Origin: Massilia sp. BSC265
GTDB taxonomy: Bacteria > Pseudomonadota > Gammaproteobacteria > Burkholderiales > Burkholderiaceae_D
Direction: 5' to 3'
DNA: 64,000 nt
NCBI RefSeq assembly: GCF_000740675.1
Contig: NZ_JPXI01000026.1
Location: 1 to 64,000, forward strand
Shown here: piece by piece, positions 45,824-54,144 of the stretch
Numbering within the stretch: position 1 is the stretch's first letter
Layout of the letters: each line of letters starts with the position of its first letter
Position numbers and translations under genes: made by a program
Notes under the pieces: model-generated
What the model saw: the letters and a program-made list of their open reading frames with translations, nothing else
What the model was told of the DNA's origin: nothing
The model's database searches: none

Positions 45824-46804
45824 CTATCGCGTCCTGCGCCAGTCGTCCTTCAAGGTCCGCTCGCGGCTTGCCGCCGGCACCGGCGCCGGCGCAGTGCCCA
45901 CCGGACCTTCGTCGAGCACCACGGGGCAAGGCCCCAGCCGCCCGATCCAGCCGTCGGCCAGCGCCTGCCTGACGATGCGCCAGGCGCCTTTCCGGAAGCG
46001 TCCCCGGCAGCCCAGCCACAGTCCTACCCCGGTCAGGGTCGCGACGGTTCCCGCGAGTAGCGGCAGCCGTGCGTGCCGGCGCGCCACCACCACCCGGTTG
46101 CGCAGGTTGTAGTAGTGCCGGGAGCCGATCGGTCCGGCGCGCATCCTGCCGGCGGGCGAGCGCAGGTGATCGATGATGCTGCCGGGCACCAGCCACAGCG
46201 GCCAGCCGGCGCGCCGCAGGCGCAGGCAGTACTCGGTGTCGTCGTAGGACAGGAACAAGGCCGCATCGGGCAGTCCGCAGGCCGCGGCGGCGCGGGCCGA
46301 CACCAGCAGGCCGACGAAGGAGGCGGTATCGACCGGCACCGCGGCGCGGCAGTAGTGGGCGGGCGCGATCATGCGTTCGATGCCGCTGAACAGGTTGTAG
46401 CGGCGCCGGTGAGCCAGCGCCAGCCCGCCGAATTCGAAGACGGCCGGCGCCACCGCCCCTGGCGCCATCCCGGCGCCGGCCTGCAAAAGGAGTGCCTTTG
46501 CCAGCCGGGCCAGCGCATCGGCGCGCGGCACCGCGTCGTCATCCAGCAGCCAGATCCAGTCGCAGCCGCCGGCAAGGGCGTGGCGCATGCCGAGCGCGAA
46601 GCCGCCGGCGCCGCCCAGGTTGCCGCCCGGCCGCAATACTTCCAGGCGGGGCCAGCATGCCAGCACGGCGCCGGTCTCCGGCCCGCTGCCGTTGTCGACC
46701 ACGATGACGTGTTCCGGCGGACGGTGCTGGGACTGCAGCGCCGCCAGCACCTGCTGCAATAGCTTGGGGCGGTCGCGGGTGACGACGACGGCGACGATGC
46801 GCAT
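45824..46804 (-). CDS. Family 2 glycosyltransferase
   Basis: 326 residues. GT-A fold: VVVTRDRPKLLQQVLAAL, VVDNGSG, GGNLGGAGGFALGM and the metal-binding WLLDDDAVP. The downstream LSYDDTEYCLRLRRAGWPL and the pattern of rhamnosyl/galactofuranosyl-type GT2 enzymes are present. A hydrophobic stretch near 250-270 may touch the membrane. Likely extends a lipid-linked glycan in the cytoplasm; donor and acceptor unknown. It is the last gene of the minus-strand glycan run, six bases after the WavE gene. Confidence 0.88.
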   Translation of the reverse strand: MRIVAVVVTRDRPKLLQQVLAALQSQHRPPEHVIVVDNGSGPETGAVLACWPRLEVLRPGGNLGGAGGFALGMRHALAGGCDWIWLLDDDAVPRADALARLAKALLLQAGAGMAPGAVAPAVFEFGGLALAHRRRYNLFSGIERMIAPAHYCRAAVPVDTASFVGLLVSARAAAACGLPDAALFLSYDDTEYCLRLRRAGWPLWLVPGSIIDHLRSPAGRMRAGPIGSRHYYNLRNRVVVARRHARLPLLAGTVATLTGVGLWLGCRGRFRKGAWRIVRQALADGWIGRLGPCPVVLDEGPVGTAPAPVPAASRERTLKDDWRRTR

Positions 46805-46810
46805 GAGCGG

Positions 46811-47839
46811 CTACAGGTGGCGCGCCAGCCGGCTCACCATGCGGCGTACCGGCTCGTTGCTGCGCTGCGGATCGAACAGCAGCGAATGCAGCATGCGGCT
46901 GTGGCGGAAGGCGAGGGCGTTCAGGCGCTTGCTGCGCTCCCGTTCCCGGATCAGGCGGCGCACGCCGGCCGAATCCTGGAAGCCGGCCAGCTCCGGTCCC
47001 TGCAGCGCGAGCCAGTCCAGGTGCATCAGGTTGTTCATGCACTGGAAGCGCGAGGCGCCCACCCAGGCATACTTGGGAAAGACCAGGCCGATCTGCCAGG
47101 GATCGAGCAGCATCACTTCGTTGGCCATGAAGCGTGCGTGGTCGCGCAGCACCGGTTCGGATGTGTCGTTCAGCACCCGCGGGCAGGTGTAGCCGCGCGC
47201 GGCGGCGAACTGGATGCACAGGTGCTGCTCGACGGCGAAGCGGGCACGGAAGCGGCGCTCGAAGATCGACGAGCCGGGCGGATGCGCACGGTGTTCGTAA
47301 TGGCGCGCGTCAATCGGGTCCATGGGCGCGGCCGACCAGTATTCCTGCAGCAGCTCGGTGGGACCGAAATGGAACCAGTCGCTCAGGTGGTAGGGCAGGC
47401 GCTCGAACATGGCCGGGTCGAGGGTGAAGAACCCGCAGGCCAGCAGCCGTTCGCGGCCTCCGTCGCGCCGGCGCTGCTCGGCGGCGAAATCGAGGAAACC
47501 CGCATGTTCCAGGAAGCAGTCGGTGCGAAGCTTGGCGGCGTAGGGCGTGCGCACGGCTGCCAGGCCGGCGCGGGTACTGGCCAGTTGCCGGTTGGCGTTG
47601 TTGGCCTTGTCGTCGTCGAGCTTGAGCGGCGCCAGCGGGCCCGGATCCGGGCTCAGCACCACGGTGTCGACCCCCAGGTTGCGCGGCAGGTCCGAGCCTT
47701 CCCAGGTCGACAGGACGATGCGCGCGCCGGGCAGCACCTGGCGCGTCATGCGGATGTTGCGCAGGAAGGCGTCGCGCTCGCGCGTAACGTAAGGCTTGAA
47801 CGCGCCCTGGAACACGAGGGTGATATCGGAAGTCTTCAT
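46811..47839 (-). CDS. WavE-family lipopolysaccharide synthesis protein
   Basis: 342 residues. The N-terminus DITLVFQGAFKPYV followed by NIRMTRQVLPGARIVLSTWEG and NNANRQLASTRAGL matches the WavE family, first named from the Vibrio cholerae LPS core cluster and thought to be glycosyltransferase-like. YAAKLRTDCFLEH has the Asp pair expected at a sugar-nucleotide site. Its ATG at 47839 overlaps the stop of the preceding gene as ATGA. Same length as that neighbour, but not clearly homologous. Confidence 0.82.
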   Translation of the reverse strand: MKTSDITLVFQGAFKPYVTRERDAFLRNIRMTRQVLPGARIVLSTWEGSDLPRNLGVDTVVLSPDPGPLAPLKLDDDKANNANRQLASTRAGLAAVRTPYAAKLRTDCFLEHAGFLDFAAEQRRRDGGRERLLACGFFTLDPAMFERLPYHLSDWFHFGPTELLQEYWSAAPMDPIDARHYEHRAHPPGSSIFERRFRARFAVEQHLCIQFAAARGYTCPRVLNDTSEPVLRDHARFMANEVMLLDPWQIGLVFPKYAWVGASRFQCMNNLMHLDWLALQGPELAGFQDSAGVRRLIRERERSKRLNALAFRHSRMLHSLLFDPQRSNEPVRRMVSRLARHL

Positions 47840-48864
47840 GGGGCGACTGGCGGATTGTGGGATGCGGGCTCCGGCTCGGGCTGCGGCCCCGGGGCCAGCA
47901 TGTCGATGTAGCGGCGCAGCGGGTGGTCCGGACGACGCGGCACCCGCTTGACCCCGAACAGGCCGTGGCGGTCGAACAGGCGCCAGGTGTTGTTCCCGTC
48001 CGACATCCACTCATCGCGCGCCAGCGCCTCGGCATCGTCGGCCGCGATGCGGTCGACCAGGCGCCGTCCGATCCGGTGGAAGCCGCTGTGGATCATCAGG
48101 TATTCGATGAGGCGTCGTGGAAAGTGCAGGGGATCGCCCGGCCGGCCGATCAGCGGATCGGCATAGCGCAGCACACCCCAGAAGGCGCGGTCGAAACGGT
48201 GCACTTCGGACAGCACGTAGGGACGGCCTCCGATGGGCGCACCCAGCGCATGGGCCGCGGTGGCCAGCCAGACTTCCTCGCGTGGATAGGCGGTGGCGCT
48301 GTCGTCGAGGTGGCGCTCGAGGAGGGCGGCTACCTCGAACAGCAGCGCCGCCTCGTAACTGGCGCCCTCGACCTGGGACCCCACCAGGCTGGCGCTGCCG
48401 AGTTTCCGGCACAGGCTTGCGAGCTGCTGGTCGGCCAGCGCCGGCGCGGCGAAACGCCAGCGACTGCCGGCGCGGATGGGCCGCGTATGGAGGAAGTTGC
48501 CGCCACCGTTGCCGCCGCAGTTGCCACCACCGCCGAGCCAACCGGCCAGGCCCGAACGCACCAGCATGTCGTTCGAAGCGTGCAGGCAGATGCGGCTGGC
48601 GCCGCCGGCCCGGCGGATCCAGGCGATATTGGCCAGGTGGGCGTGCAGGATGCCGCCCCAGCGCGTCGCATGGCGCGCGGGATTGAGCACGACGTTGCGG
48701 CAGCCGGCGTCCTGCAGCGCCGTTTCCAGCTCGGGCAGGCTGAAGCGGGCGTTGGCCGAGACGTGCAGCACCAGGCGCGCCTCGGGAAAGAAGGCGGCGA
48801 AATTCCTGGCCTGTCCTGCGACTACCCGCGCCTGCGTGTGCACGGGGAGCGATATGTAGATCAA
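47836..48864 (-). CDS. Unassigned glycan-locus protein, TTG start
   Basis: 342 residues that I cannot assign to a family. The N-terminal half looks like an alpha/beta domain (ILIYISLPVHTQARV..., LVLHVSANARFS, HLANIAWIRRAG, ICLHASNDMLVRSGL); after an Asn/Gly-rich stretch (GGGGNCGGNGGGN, about 112-124) comes a segment with YPREEVWLATAAHALG and LSEVHRFDR that may contribute an active site. The TTG start overlaps the upstream stop (TTGA) and has GGAG six bases before it. It is coupled both upstream and downstream, so it must act with WavE and the nucleotidyltransferase. A glycosyltransferase role is only a guess. Confidence 0.7.
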   Translation of the reverse strand: MIYISLPVHTQARVVAGQARNFAAFFPEARLVLHVSANARFSLPELETALQDAGCRNVVLNPARHATRWGGILHAHLANIAWIRRAGGASRICLHASNDMLVRSGLAGWLGGGGNCGGNGGGNFLHTRPIRAGSRWRFAAPALADQQLASLCRKLGSASLVGSQVEGASYEAALLFEVAALLERHLDDSATAYPREEVWLATAAHALGAPIGGRPYVLSEVHRFDRAFWGVLRYADPLIGRPGDPLHFPRRLIEYLMIHSGFHRIGRRLVDRIAADDAEALARDEWMSDGNNTWRLFDRHGLFGVKRVPRRPDHPLRRYIDMLAPGPQPEPEPASHNPPVAP

Positions 48865-49604
48865 AACAGGCTCCGTGCGCTGTCCTGCAAGGCGCGGTAC
48901 TCCTGCGGCGTGCCGGCGAAGTGCACCTCGTTTGCGCCGACCTGGTGGTACATGACGCGCTTGCCGGCCGGGATCAGGTGGTTGTACAGGGGCGCGACAT
49001 ACAGTTCTCCCCATTGGCGCAGGTAGTGGCCGCCATCGGCGAGCGCATGCTCGCAGCTGGCGCCGAAGTCGGCTGCGCGCGCGAAGTAGTACAGCCCGGT
49101 ACTGCACAGCGGAGAAACGCGGCGCTTCTCCGTGGTCTCGGCGACCAGGGGGCAGAGCGAAGTGGCGGGACGCACGAAGGACCAGTGTTCGCCCTCTCCT
49201 GCGAACACTTCCAGGTAGCCGTCGCAGGACTGCATGCCTTCGGGAAAGCGGTAATGCGGACGGATGGTGTCGATGTTGAAGATGAGCAGGGCCTCGTTGC
49301 CGCCGGCGCCGGCCCCTTCCAGGCCGCGCAGCACGGTTTCGGCCTGGCCGCGCGTGGTCTCGCCGAGGCCGACGGTGACGTAGTCTTCCAGGCCCAGCAT
49401 GTCGCACTCGCGTGCAATGAAGTCGTCGGCGCCGAAGGCATGGCGGTGGACGAACACGAAGCGCTCGCTGCCGAAATAGTGCTCGAACGAGCGCACACAG
49501 CAGGCAAACAGGGTCTGCCCGTCAAGCGGCAGTTCGTACTTGGGCCGGGAGTAGCCGGCATCAAAGAAGCGGCGGCTCATTCCCGCCATCGGAATCACGA
49601 TCAT
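48861..49604 (-). CDS. Sugar/alcohol-phosphate nucleotidyltransferase-like protein
   Basis: 247 residues. MIVIPMAGMSRRFFDAGY and RPKYELPLDGQTLF give the GxxxR and PK signature of nucleotidyltransferases that activate phospho-sugars or phospho-alcohols (LicC/RfbA-like). FNIDTIRPHY carries the metal-binding Asp. Related proteins are found in capsule loci. GGAGAG precedes ATG 49604. Its first 44 bases overlap the end of the fusion gene upstream, and its stop overlaps the TTG of the unassigned protein gene. It probably makes the NDP- or CDP-linked donor for the locus. Confidence 0.8.
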   Translation of the reverse strand: MIVIPMAGMSRRFFDAGYSRPKYELPLDGQTLFACCVRSFEHYFGSERFVFVHRHAFGADDFIARECDMLGLEDYVTVGLGETTRGQAETVLRGLEGAGAGGNEALLIFNIDTIRPHYRFPEGMQSCDGYLEVFAGEGEHWSFVRPATSLCPLVAETTEKRRVSPLCSTGLYYFARAADFGASCEHALADGGHYLRQWGELYVAPLYNHLIPAGKRVMYHQVGANEVHFAGTPQEYRALQDSARSLF

Positions 49605-51378
49605 GCGCTCTCCATTCGAGGTAAACGCGGATGGCATTGGCCAGCAGGGCGCGCTGGCGTTGCGGGGCGTCGGCGTGCAGCGGCAACATCGACAGGAACA
49701 GCAGCACCATGACGGGGTAGCAGTCCCAGGCGGTAGGAAGGCGGCCGGCGAAAGGCGTGGACAGGAACAGCTCGCGGATCGGCCCGGTGCGCTGGGCCAG
49801 CACACGGAAGCGCAACGCGTGGCCGGGACGCAGCCGTCCGGATGGCGTCGCGCCCTGCCATGGAAGCTCCGTCTGCCCGTCGAGGCCCCCGCTCAGCTGC
49901 ATGTTGCCCTGTTCACTGAACTGTGCGCTTCCCGGACTGCTCATCTGCATGCCCAGCCGTTCGCCGGAAGGCCCCCCCATTCGGCAGCCTGGTCGTTGGA
50001 GCGCTTGTTCGTGCAGGCGCTTGTGCAGTTGGTTATGCAGCTGCTCGTCCTCGAGGGGGTCTTCTTCCTCTTCCAGCATGAAGTGGCCGGCCACGATGTG
50101 GTCGTACAGCCCCAGCACCGAATGGGCGAGCTTGCCGATGTCGTAGCGCAGGTCGCCGAAGCGGGACGGGCGGCCGCTGGCGTCGGTGCCGCGCGGGTCG
50201 ATGGTCTTGACGCGCCCGGCGCGGAAGTCGAACAGGATGTTGCTGAAGCAGAAGTCGCCGTGCAGGAAGCTCGGTTCGGGCGTGCCGGCTTCGACCGCGG
50301 CGCTGGCCTGTTCGGCAATGACGCGTAGCGACGGCGTGCGTACGCCGTTGAGGGCCCAGTCGGCGTCGAGGTCGCACCCGGTCGCCGCCGAGTACGCCTC
50401 CAGCCGGGACAGGGTCTTGTCGCGGTAGGCCTGGCGGATGGCGTCGAGGGGGGGCGGCTGGTCCAGCGGGACCGCATGCTCGGTTCGCAGGAAGGCGTCG
50501 GCGGCACGGAAGATGCGTGCCCAGACCCGCTCGGGCAGGCGCCCGAAGACGTACAGCTCGTTCAGGGTCACCAGGTGCAGGTATTCGAGCTGGTAGCCAC
50601 AAGCACCCGCTTCATCCGTGCGCCCGATGTAGGGGGCCAGGAAAGGCTTGATGGCGGGCGGCGCCCGTTCGAACCATTCCGCCTCGGCCGCGATCTTGCC
50701 GGTGTCATCCCCGGTCTTGGTGACCACGCCGTCGGACACGCGCAGCTGGTTGAAGTGGCGCTGGGTGGTGACGGTGCGCTTGGAGTCGAAATAGGTGTGC
50801 ACGTGGCCGAAATCCAGCCAGTGCGCGACCGGCCAGTGGGCCAGGCCGACCTGGCGCTCGTAGGCGACGACCGAGGCGATGAAATCGCCGCCTTCGGCCA
50901 GCAGTTCGCGCAGCCGCGCGGCATCGGAGAAGGCGAACATCCCGGTCCAGATGCCGCCCGGCTGCCCATGCCTGGGTACCTCGTGGTACCAGTCGTAGTA
51001 TTCGTCGGTCTGGCCCACCGCCAGCCAGTCGCTGCCCGCGCGCGGCGGGTCGTCGATCAGGGTGTCGCCGTACAGGATCTCGATCGGCCCGGTCACGCCG
51101 TGCGTGGACAGGAAGTCGTGCACCGCCCAGCCCAGCGACGCGCCGGTTTCAGTACGGTACAGGGTGATGCCGCTTGCCTGCAGGCAGGCGGCGTCTGCTT
51201 CGTCGAGCGCAAAGTCGCCAGGGACCGTCATGACCACCTGCGCATGGCGGGCGCCATGGCGCCTGGCCTGGTAGGTGAACAGGCGCCGGTTGCCTACCGG
51301 GAGAAAGGCGGGAGGAATTCGGCCGAACTCGGCGTACAGCTCGCTGTCGACGTAGGCGCCGGAAGTGATGAGCAGCAT
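49561..51378 (-). CDS. Fusion of nucleotidyltransferase-like domain and choline-kinase/APH-like phosphotransferase
   Basis: 605 residues. Residues 1-200 resemble a nucleotidyltransferase fold, but the signature is altered: GAYVDSELYAEFGRIPPAFLPVGNRRLF has no GxGxR and no PK lysine, while YGDTLIDD remains. Residues about 210-590 form an aminoglycoside/choline-kinase-like domain with HGDFCFSN (His373, Asp375, Asn380) and IDPRG (Asp394). A low-complexity insert at about 434-518, rich in Glu, Gln, Leu, Gly and Ser, interrupts it. Together with the next gene it looks like a kinase-plus-cytidylyltransferase pair in the manner of LicA/LicC, but the substrate is unknown. The start ATG abuts the HAD stop (TAAATG). 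Confidence 0.75.
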   Translation of the reverse strand: MLLITSGAYVDSELYAEFGRIPPAFLPVGNRRLFTYQARRHGARHAQVVMTVPGDFALDEADAACLQASGITLYRTETGASLGWAVHDFLSTHGVTGPIEILYGDTLIDDPPRAGSDWLAVGQTDEYYDWYHEVPRHGQPGGIWTGMFAFSDAARLRELLAEGGDFIASVVAYERQVGLAHWPVAHWLDFGHVHTYFDSKRTVTTQRHFNQLRVSDGVVTKTGDDTGKIAAEAEWFERAPPAIKPFLAPYIGRTDEAGACGYQLEYLHLVTLNELYVFGRLPERVWARIFRAADAFLRTEHAVPLDQPPPLDAIRQAYRDKTLSRLEAYSAATGCDLDADWALNGVRTPSLRVIAEQASAAVEAGTPEPSFLHGDFCFSNILFDFRAGRVKTIDPRGTDASGRPSRFGDLRYDIGKLAHSVLGLYDHIVAGHFMLEEEEDPLEDEQLHNQLHKRLHEQALQRPGCRMGGPSGERLGMQMSSPGSAQFSEQGNMQLSGGLDGQTELPWQGATPSGRLRPGHALRFRVLAQRTGPIRELFLSTPFAGRLPTAWDCYPVMVLLFLSMLPLHADAPQRQRALLANAIRVYLEWRAHDRDSDGGNEPPLL

Positions 51379-51759
51379 TTAGGCCTCGCGCCGCTCGTCC
51401 GCCAGCAGGGCCGAGATGTCGGCAAGGGAATAACGCAGGAACTCCGACGGCCGCACGGCCCTGTCGTCGACATAGAAGCCCTGCGTGCCGCACCATGGCT
51501 TGCCGACATGGAGTTCGTCGCAGGGCACGTCGTGCCGGGACAGCCATTCGACGATGAGGGGCAGCGTGTGCAGGTTGATCTTGCCGATGTTGCCGCTGTA
51601 GGTGCGCACGTTGCGGCTGGTGCTGATGACGATTTCGTAGCCGTCGCGCTGGTAGTCCCGCAGGCGGGCAATCAGGGCCAGGTTGGGCAACGCATGGGCA
51701 TAGCCTGCTTCCGCGCGGAAGGCGATGGTGTCGTCGAGGTCGATGATCAGGCGTTTCAT
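51379..51759 (-). CDS. Small HAD-family phosphatase of capsule type
   Basis: 126 residues. LIIDLDDTI is the HAD nucleophile motif DxDxT, VISTSRN is motif II, and VGKPWCGTQGFYVDDRA gives the motif III Lys and motif IV Asp-Asp. Such short HAD proteins accompany capsule and LPS loci and are thought to remove phosphate from sugar or alcohol phosphates. First gene of the three-gene activation module. ATG 51759 chosen by motif position; the upstream extension is not conserved. Confidence 0.83.
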   Translation of the reverse strand: MKRLIIDLDDTIAFRAEAGYAHALPNLALIARLRDYQRDGYEIVISTSRNVRTYSGNIGKINLHTLPLIVEWLSRHDVPCDELHVGKPWCGTQGFYVDDRAVRPSEFLRYSLADISALLADERREA

Positions 51760-51820
51760 GCGACCAGAATAGGCGGCGCCTGGAGAGGATTCATGATCCA
51801 TGTCTATCGTGCTCACGGTG

Positions 51821-52540
51821 TCACAAGAGGCTGGGGTCGACTTCGCACAACAGCCCGTGTTCGAGCCGGAAGAAGCGGCGGCAGTGGCGCTTGAGGGCCG
51901 CGATGTCGTGCGAGGCGAAGACGAAGATGCGTACCGAGGAGATCAGCTCTTCCATGCGGCTGGCGGCCTTCTGCTGGAACTCGGCGTCGCCGGCGCCGAA
52001 GATTTCGTCGACCAGCAGGATGTCCGGCCTGGTCGAGGTGGCCACCGCGAACATGAGGCGCGTGGCCATGCCGGCGGAATAGGTGCGGACCGGCAGGTGC
52101 AGGAAGGGGCCGAGCTGGGTGAATTCCTCGATGTCGGGCATGCGCGCGCTGATTTCGCGCTTGCCGATCCCGAGCAGCATCGCCATGCGCCGGATGTTCT
52201 CGTAGCCGCTCAGTTCGCTTTCCATGCCGGCGCCCAGCTCGAACACCGTGGCTACCCGACCCTCGCGCACCACGGTGCCGGCCGACGGGGAGTACACCCC
52301 GGCCATGGTGCGCAGCAGGGTGCTCTTGCCTGCGCCGTTGTGCCCCAGCAGCCCGACGCGGTCGCCATCGCGCAGCCTGAAGCTGGCGTCGCGCAAGGCG
52401 GTGATGAGCTGGATGCCGCCTCCGTCGGACTCGATGCGCCCGCCCGTCGACACCCGCACCAGGTGCCGGCGCAGGGACTTGGCGCGTACGTCATAGACCG
52501 GATACTGGACCGTCACGCGGTCGAATTCGAGGCGGGCCAT
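51821..52540 (-). CDS. Polysaccharide ABC exporter ATP-binding protein (Wzt/KpsT-like)
   Basis: 239 residues. Walker A GHNGAGKST, ABC signature YSAGM, Walker B ILLVDEIFGAGD and switch His in FASHD are intact. The N-terminus VQYPVYDVRAKSLRR is typical of O-antigen/teichoic-acid exporters. There is no C-terminal carbohydrate-binding domain, so chain-end recognition of the Wzt O9a type is not expected. It powers export of a lipid-linked polysaccharide with the Wzm partner two bases upstream. Confidence 0.92.
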   Translation of the reverse strand: MARLEFDRVTVQYPVYDVRAKSLRRHLVRVSTGGRIESDGGGIQLITALRDASFRLRDGDRVGLLGHNGAGKSTLLRTMAGVYSPSAGTVVREGRVATVFELGAGMESELSGYENIRRMAMLLGIGKREISARMPDIEEFTQLGPFLHLPVRTYSAGMATRLMFAVATSTRPDILLVDEIFGAGDAEFQQKAASRMEELISSVRIFVFASHDIAALKRHCRRFFRLEHGLLCEVDPSLL

Positions 52541-52542
52541 GG

Positions 52543-53373
52543 TCAGACCCAGTAGGCGATGCGGTTGCGCTTGGCGTTGAACAGCCACAGGGTGCCCATC
52601 CAGCCGCCCACGCACATGAGGGCATTGGTCAGCACCACGAAGCCGGGCGGCGCCGTGCCGAGCATCGGATAACGCACCAGCTCGATCAGGTGGCTGAACG
52701 GGTTCAGCCAGATGAACTCCGCGCTGAACGGCAGGTAGTCGGGGCGGTAGAACACCGGGCTGAGGAACATCAGCAGCGGCATGGCGGCGCCGAGCACGTA
52801 CTCGAGGTCGCGGAAGCGCGCGCCGAGCATGCTGAGCAGGAGGGCCAGCCACAGCAGGTTGGCCGCCACCAGCAGCAGGCAGGGCAGGGCCAGCAGGGTG
52901 TCGCGCGTGACGGGCACGCCGAACATCAGCACCACCGCGACCAGCACCGGCAGGTTGTGCGCGAAGTTGATCAGGTGCTTGAGCACCATCTGGATGGGCG
53001 GCATCGACAGCGGCATGCTGAGGTTGCGGATCAGCGCCGCCTGCCGCCAATAGGTGGTGGTGGACTCGAGAATGCAGCCGCTGAGCAATTGCCACAGGAT
53101 CAGGCCGCAGGTGAGCGAAGGCACGAAGCTGGAACGCTCCATGCGCAGCAGCTCGCTCCATACGAGGCCGAGGCCGAGCGTGCCCGCTGCGGTGCCGAGC
53201 GTCATCCAGAATGGGCCGAGCACGCTGCGCCGGTAGCGTGCGCGCAGGTCGCTGGCCGCGATGAAGGCGATCACGTGCAGCAATCCCCAGGCATGGCGCA
53301 GGTCGGTCAGGGCAGGTCCGCCCAGGACCTTACGCACGCTGCCATTCACGGTGGTGGTGGCGGTGGTTGTCAT
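52543..53373 (-). CDS. Polysaccharide ABC exporter permease (Wzm/KpsM-like)
   Basis: 276 residues with six membrane helices and the ABC2-type features SDLRARYRRSVLGPFW, LSGCILESTTTYWRQAALIRN and SPVFYRPDYLP before the last helices. Forms the export channel for the completed glycan across the inner membrane. The Thr-rich N-terminus (MTTTATTTVNGS) is disordered. Divergent from the methyltransferase remnant. Confidence 0.92.
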   Translation of the reverse strand: MTTTATTTVNGSVRKVLGGPALTDLRHAWGLLHVIAFIAASDLRARYRRSVLGPFWMTLGTAAGTLGLGLVWSELLRMERSSFVPSLTCGLILWQLLSGCILESTTTYWRQAALIRNLSMPLSMPPIQMVLKHLINFAHNLPVLVAVVLMFGVPVTRDTLLALPCLLLVAANLLWLALLLSMLGARFRDLEYVLGAAMPLLMFLSPVFYRPDYLPFSAEFIWLNPFSHLIELVRYPMLGTAPPGFVVLTNALMCVGGWMGTLWLFNAKRNRIAYWV

Positions 53374-53505
53374 GAGGGGCGATTCTGGCCTGTCGTCGCT
53401 GCGTGCGCCTGATCTTGCGCAATCGAGCGCCATCCCGATGCAACTGCATCTCCTGTCGTGCCGTCTGAGTCTGCATGCGGCCGCGGGCCGGTGCCGGAGA
53501 CGTCG

Positions 53506-54144
53506 ATGGACAATTTCCTCAAGCAAAATGCGCGCATGCAGAAGGCTTTCTATGATGACTCGCCTGCGAACGTCGAGGAGATCGTCGGCAATGTCGATTA
53601 CCACGAGAACTTCCCGTACGAGACTCACCTGCTTCACCTGTACGGGGACATCCGCAAGCCGGTGCTGCCCGACCCATCATCGGCGCGCGGCTTCGAGATC
53701 GGTTGCGGCGAAGGCCGCATGGTGCGGCGCATGTCGCGCATCCTGCGTTCCGACGGCTGCGCCACGCTGCAGCTCCTCTTCTCGCGCCGCTACCCGTACT
53801 GCCGCACTGCACCGCCGCCCGCCAACGAGGCCTTCCTGGCCGACATCCACCATATCGACCGCTTGCACGCACGCTGGACCGAGAACCGCTGGGACGCGGC
53901 CGGCACCGACAGCGCCTGCGATGTTGCCTTCGGCACCGACGACATCCCGCGCGTGCTGGAAGACTTCGGCCGCTGGTTCCGCCAGGCCGACGTCTGGTTC
54001 CACGACATCTCGCTGGGGCGGCCGGACGGGCGTGGCGGCGGCCGCCAGCGCGTCCTGCCCGAAGTCCATTCCAACTGCCATTGCGGGGACGACGCCTGGT
54101 TCGCGCACATGGCCTTCTTCCACCTGCGCGGGCCGAAGAAATGA
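53506..54144 (+). CDS. Class I methyltransferase-like protein lacking its core
   Basis: 212 residues. The N-terminus (KQNARMQKAFYDD, NVDYHENFPYETHLLHLYGDI, FEIGCGEGRMVRRM) leads to AdoMet motif I of a class I methyltransferase. The sequence then passes from RRMSRIL directly into RSDGCATLQLLFSRRYPY, the segment that normally follows motif IV (LrpGG-type). Roughly 70-80 residues with motifs II to IV are absent, yet the frame is kept and the C-terminus (DVAFGTDDIPRVL, WFHDISLGRP) is intact. The shared RIL at the junction suggests an in-frame deletion. It is probably inactive as a methyltransferase. GGAG precedes ATG 53506; coupled to the GT2 gene by ATGA. Confidence 0.72.
   Translation: MDNFLKQNARMQKAFYDDSPANVEEIVGNVDYHENFPYETHLLHLYGDIRKPVLPDPSSARGFEIGCGEGRMVRRMSRILRSDGCATLQLLFSRRYPYCRTAPPPANEAFLADIHHIDRLHARWTENRWDAAGTDSACDVAFGTDDIPRVLEDFGRWFRQADVWFHDISLGRPDGRGGGRQRVLPEVHSNCHCGDDAWFAHMAFFHLRGPKK

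Noticed and set aside
48480-48535. CCGCCACC/GTTGCC-rich repeat that could be taken for a short tandem array
   Set aside because: It encodes the Gly/Asn-rich stretch of the glycan-locus protein and is too irregular to be a separate element.
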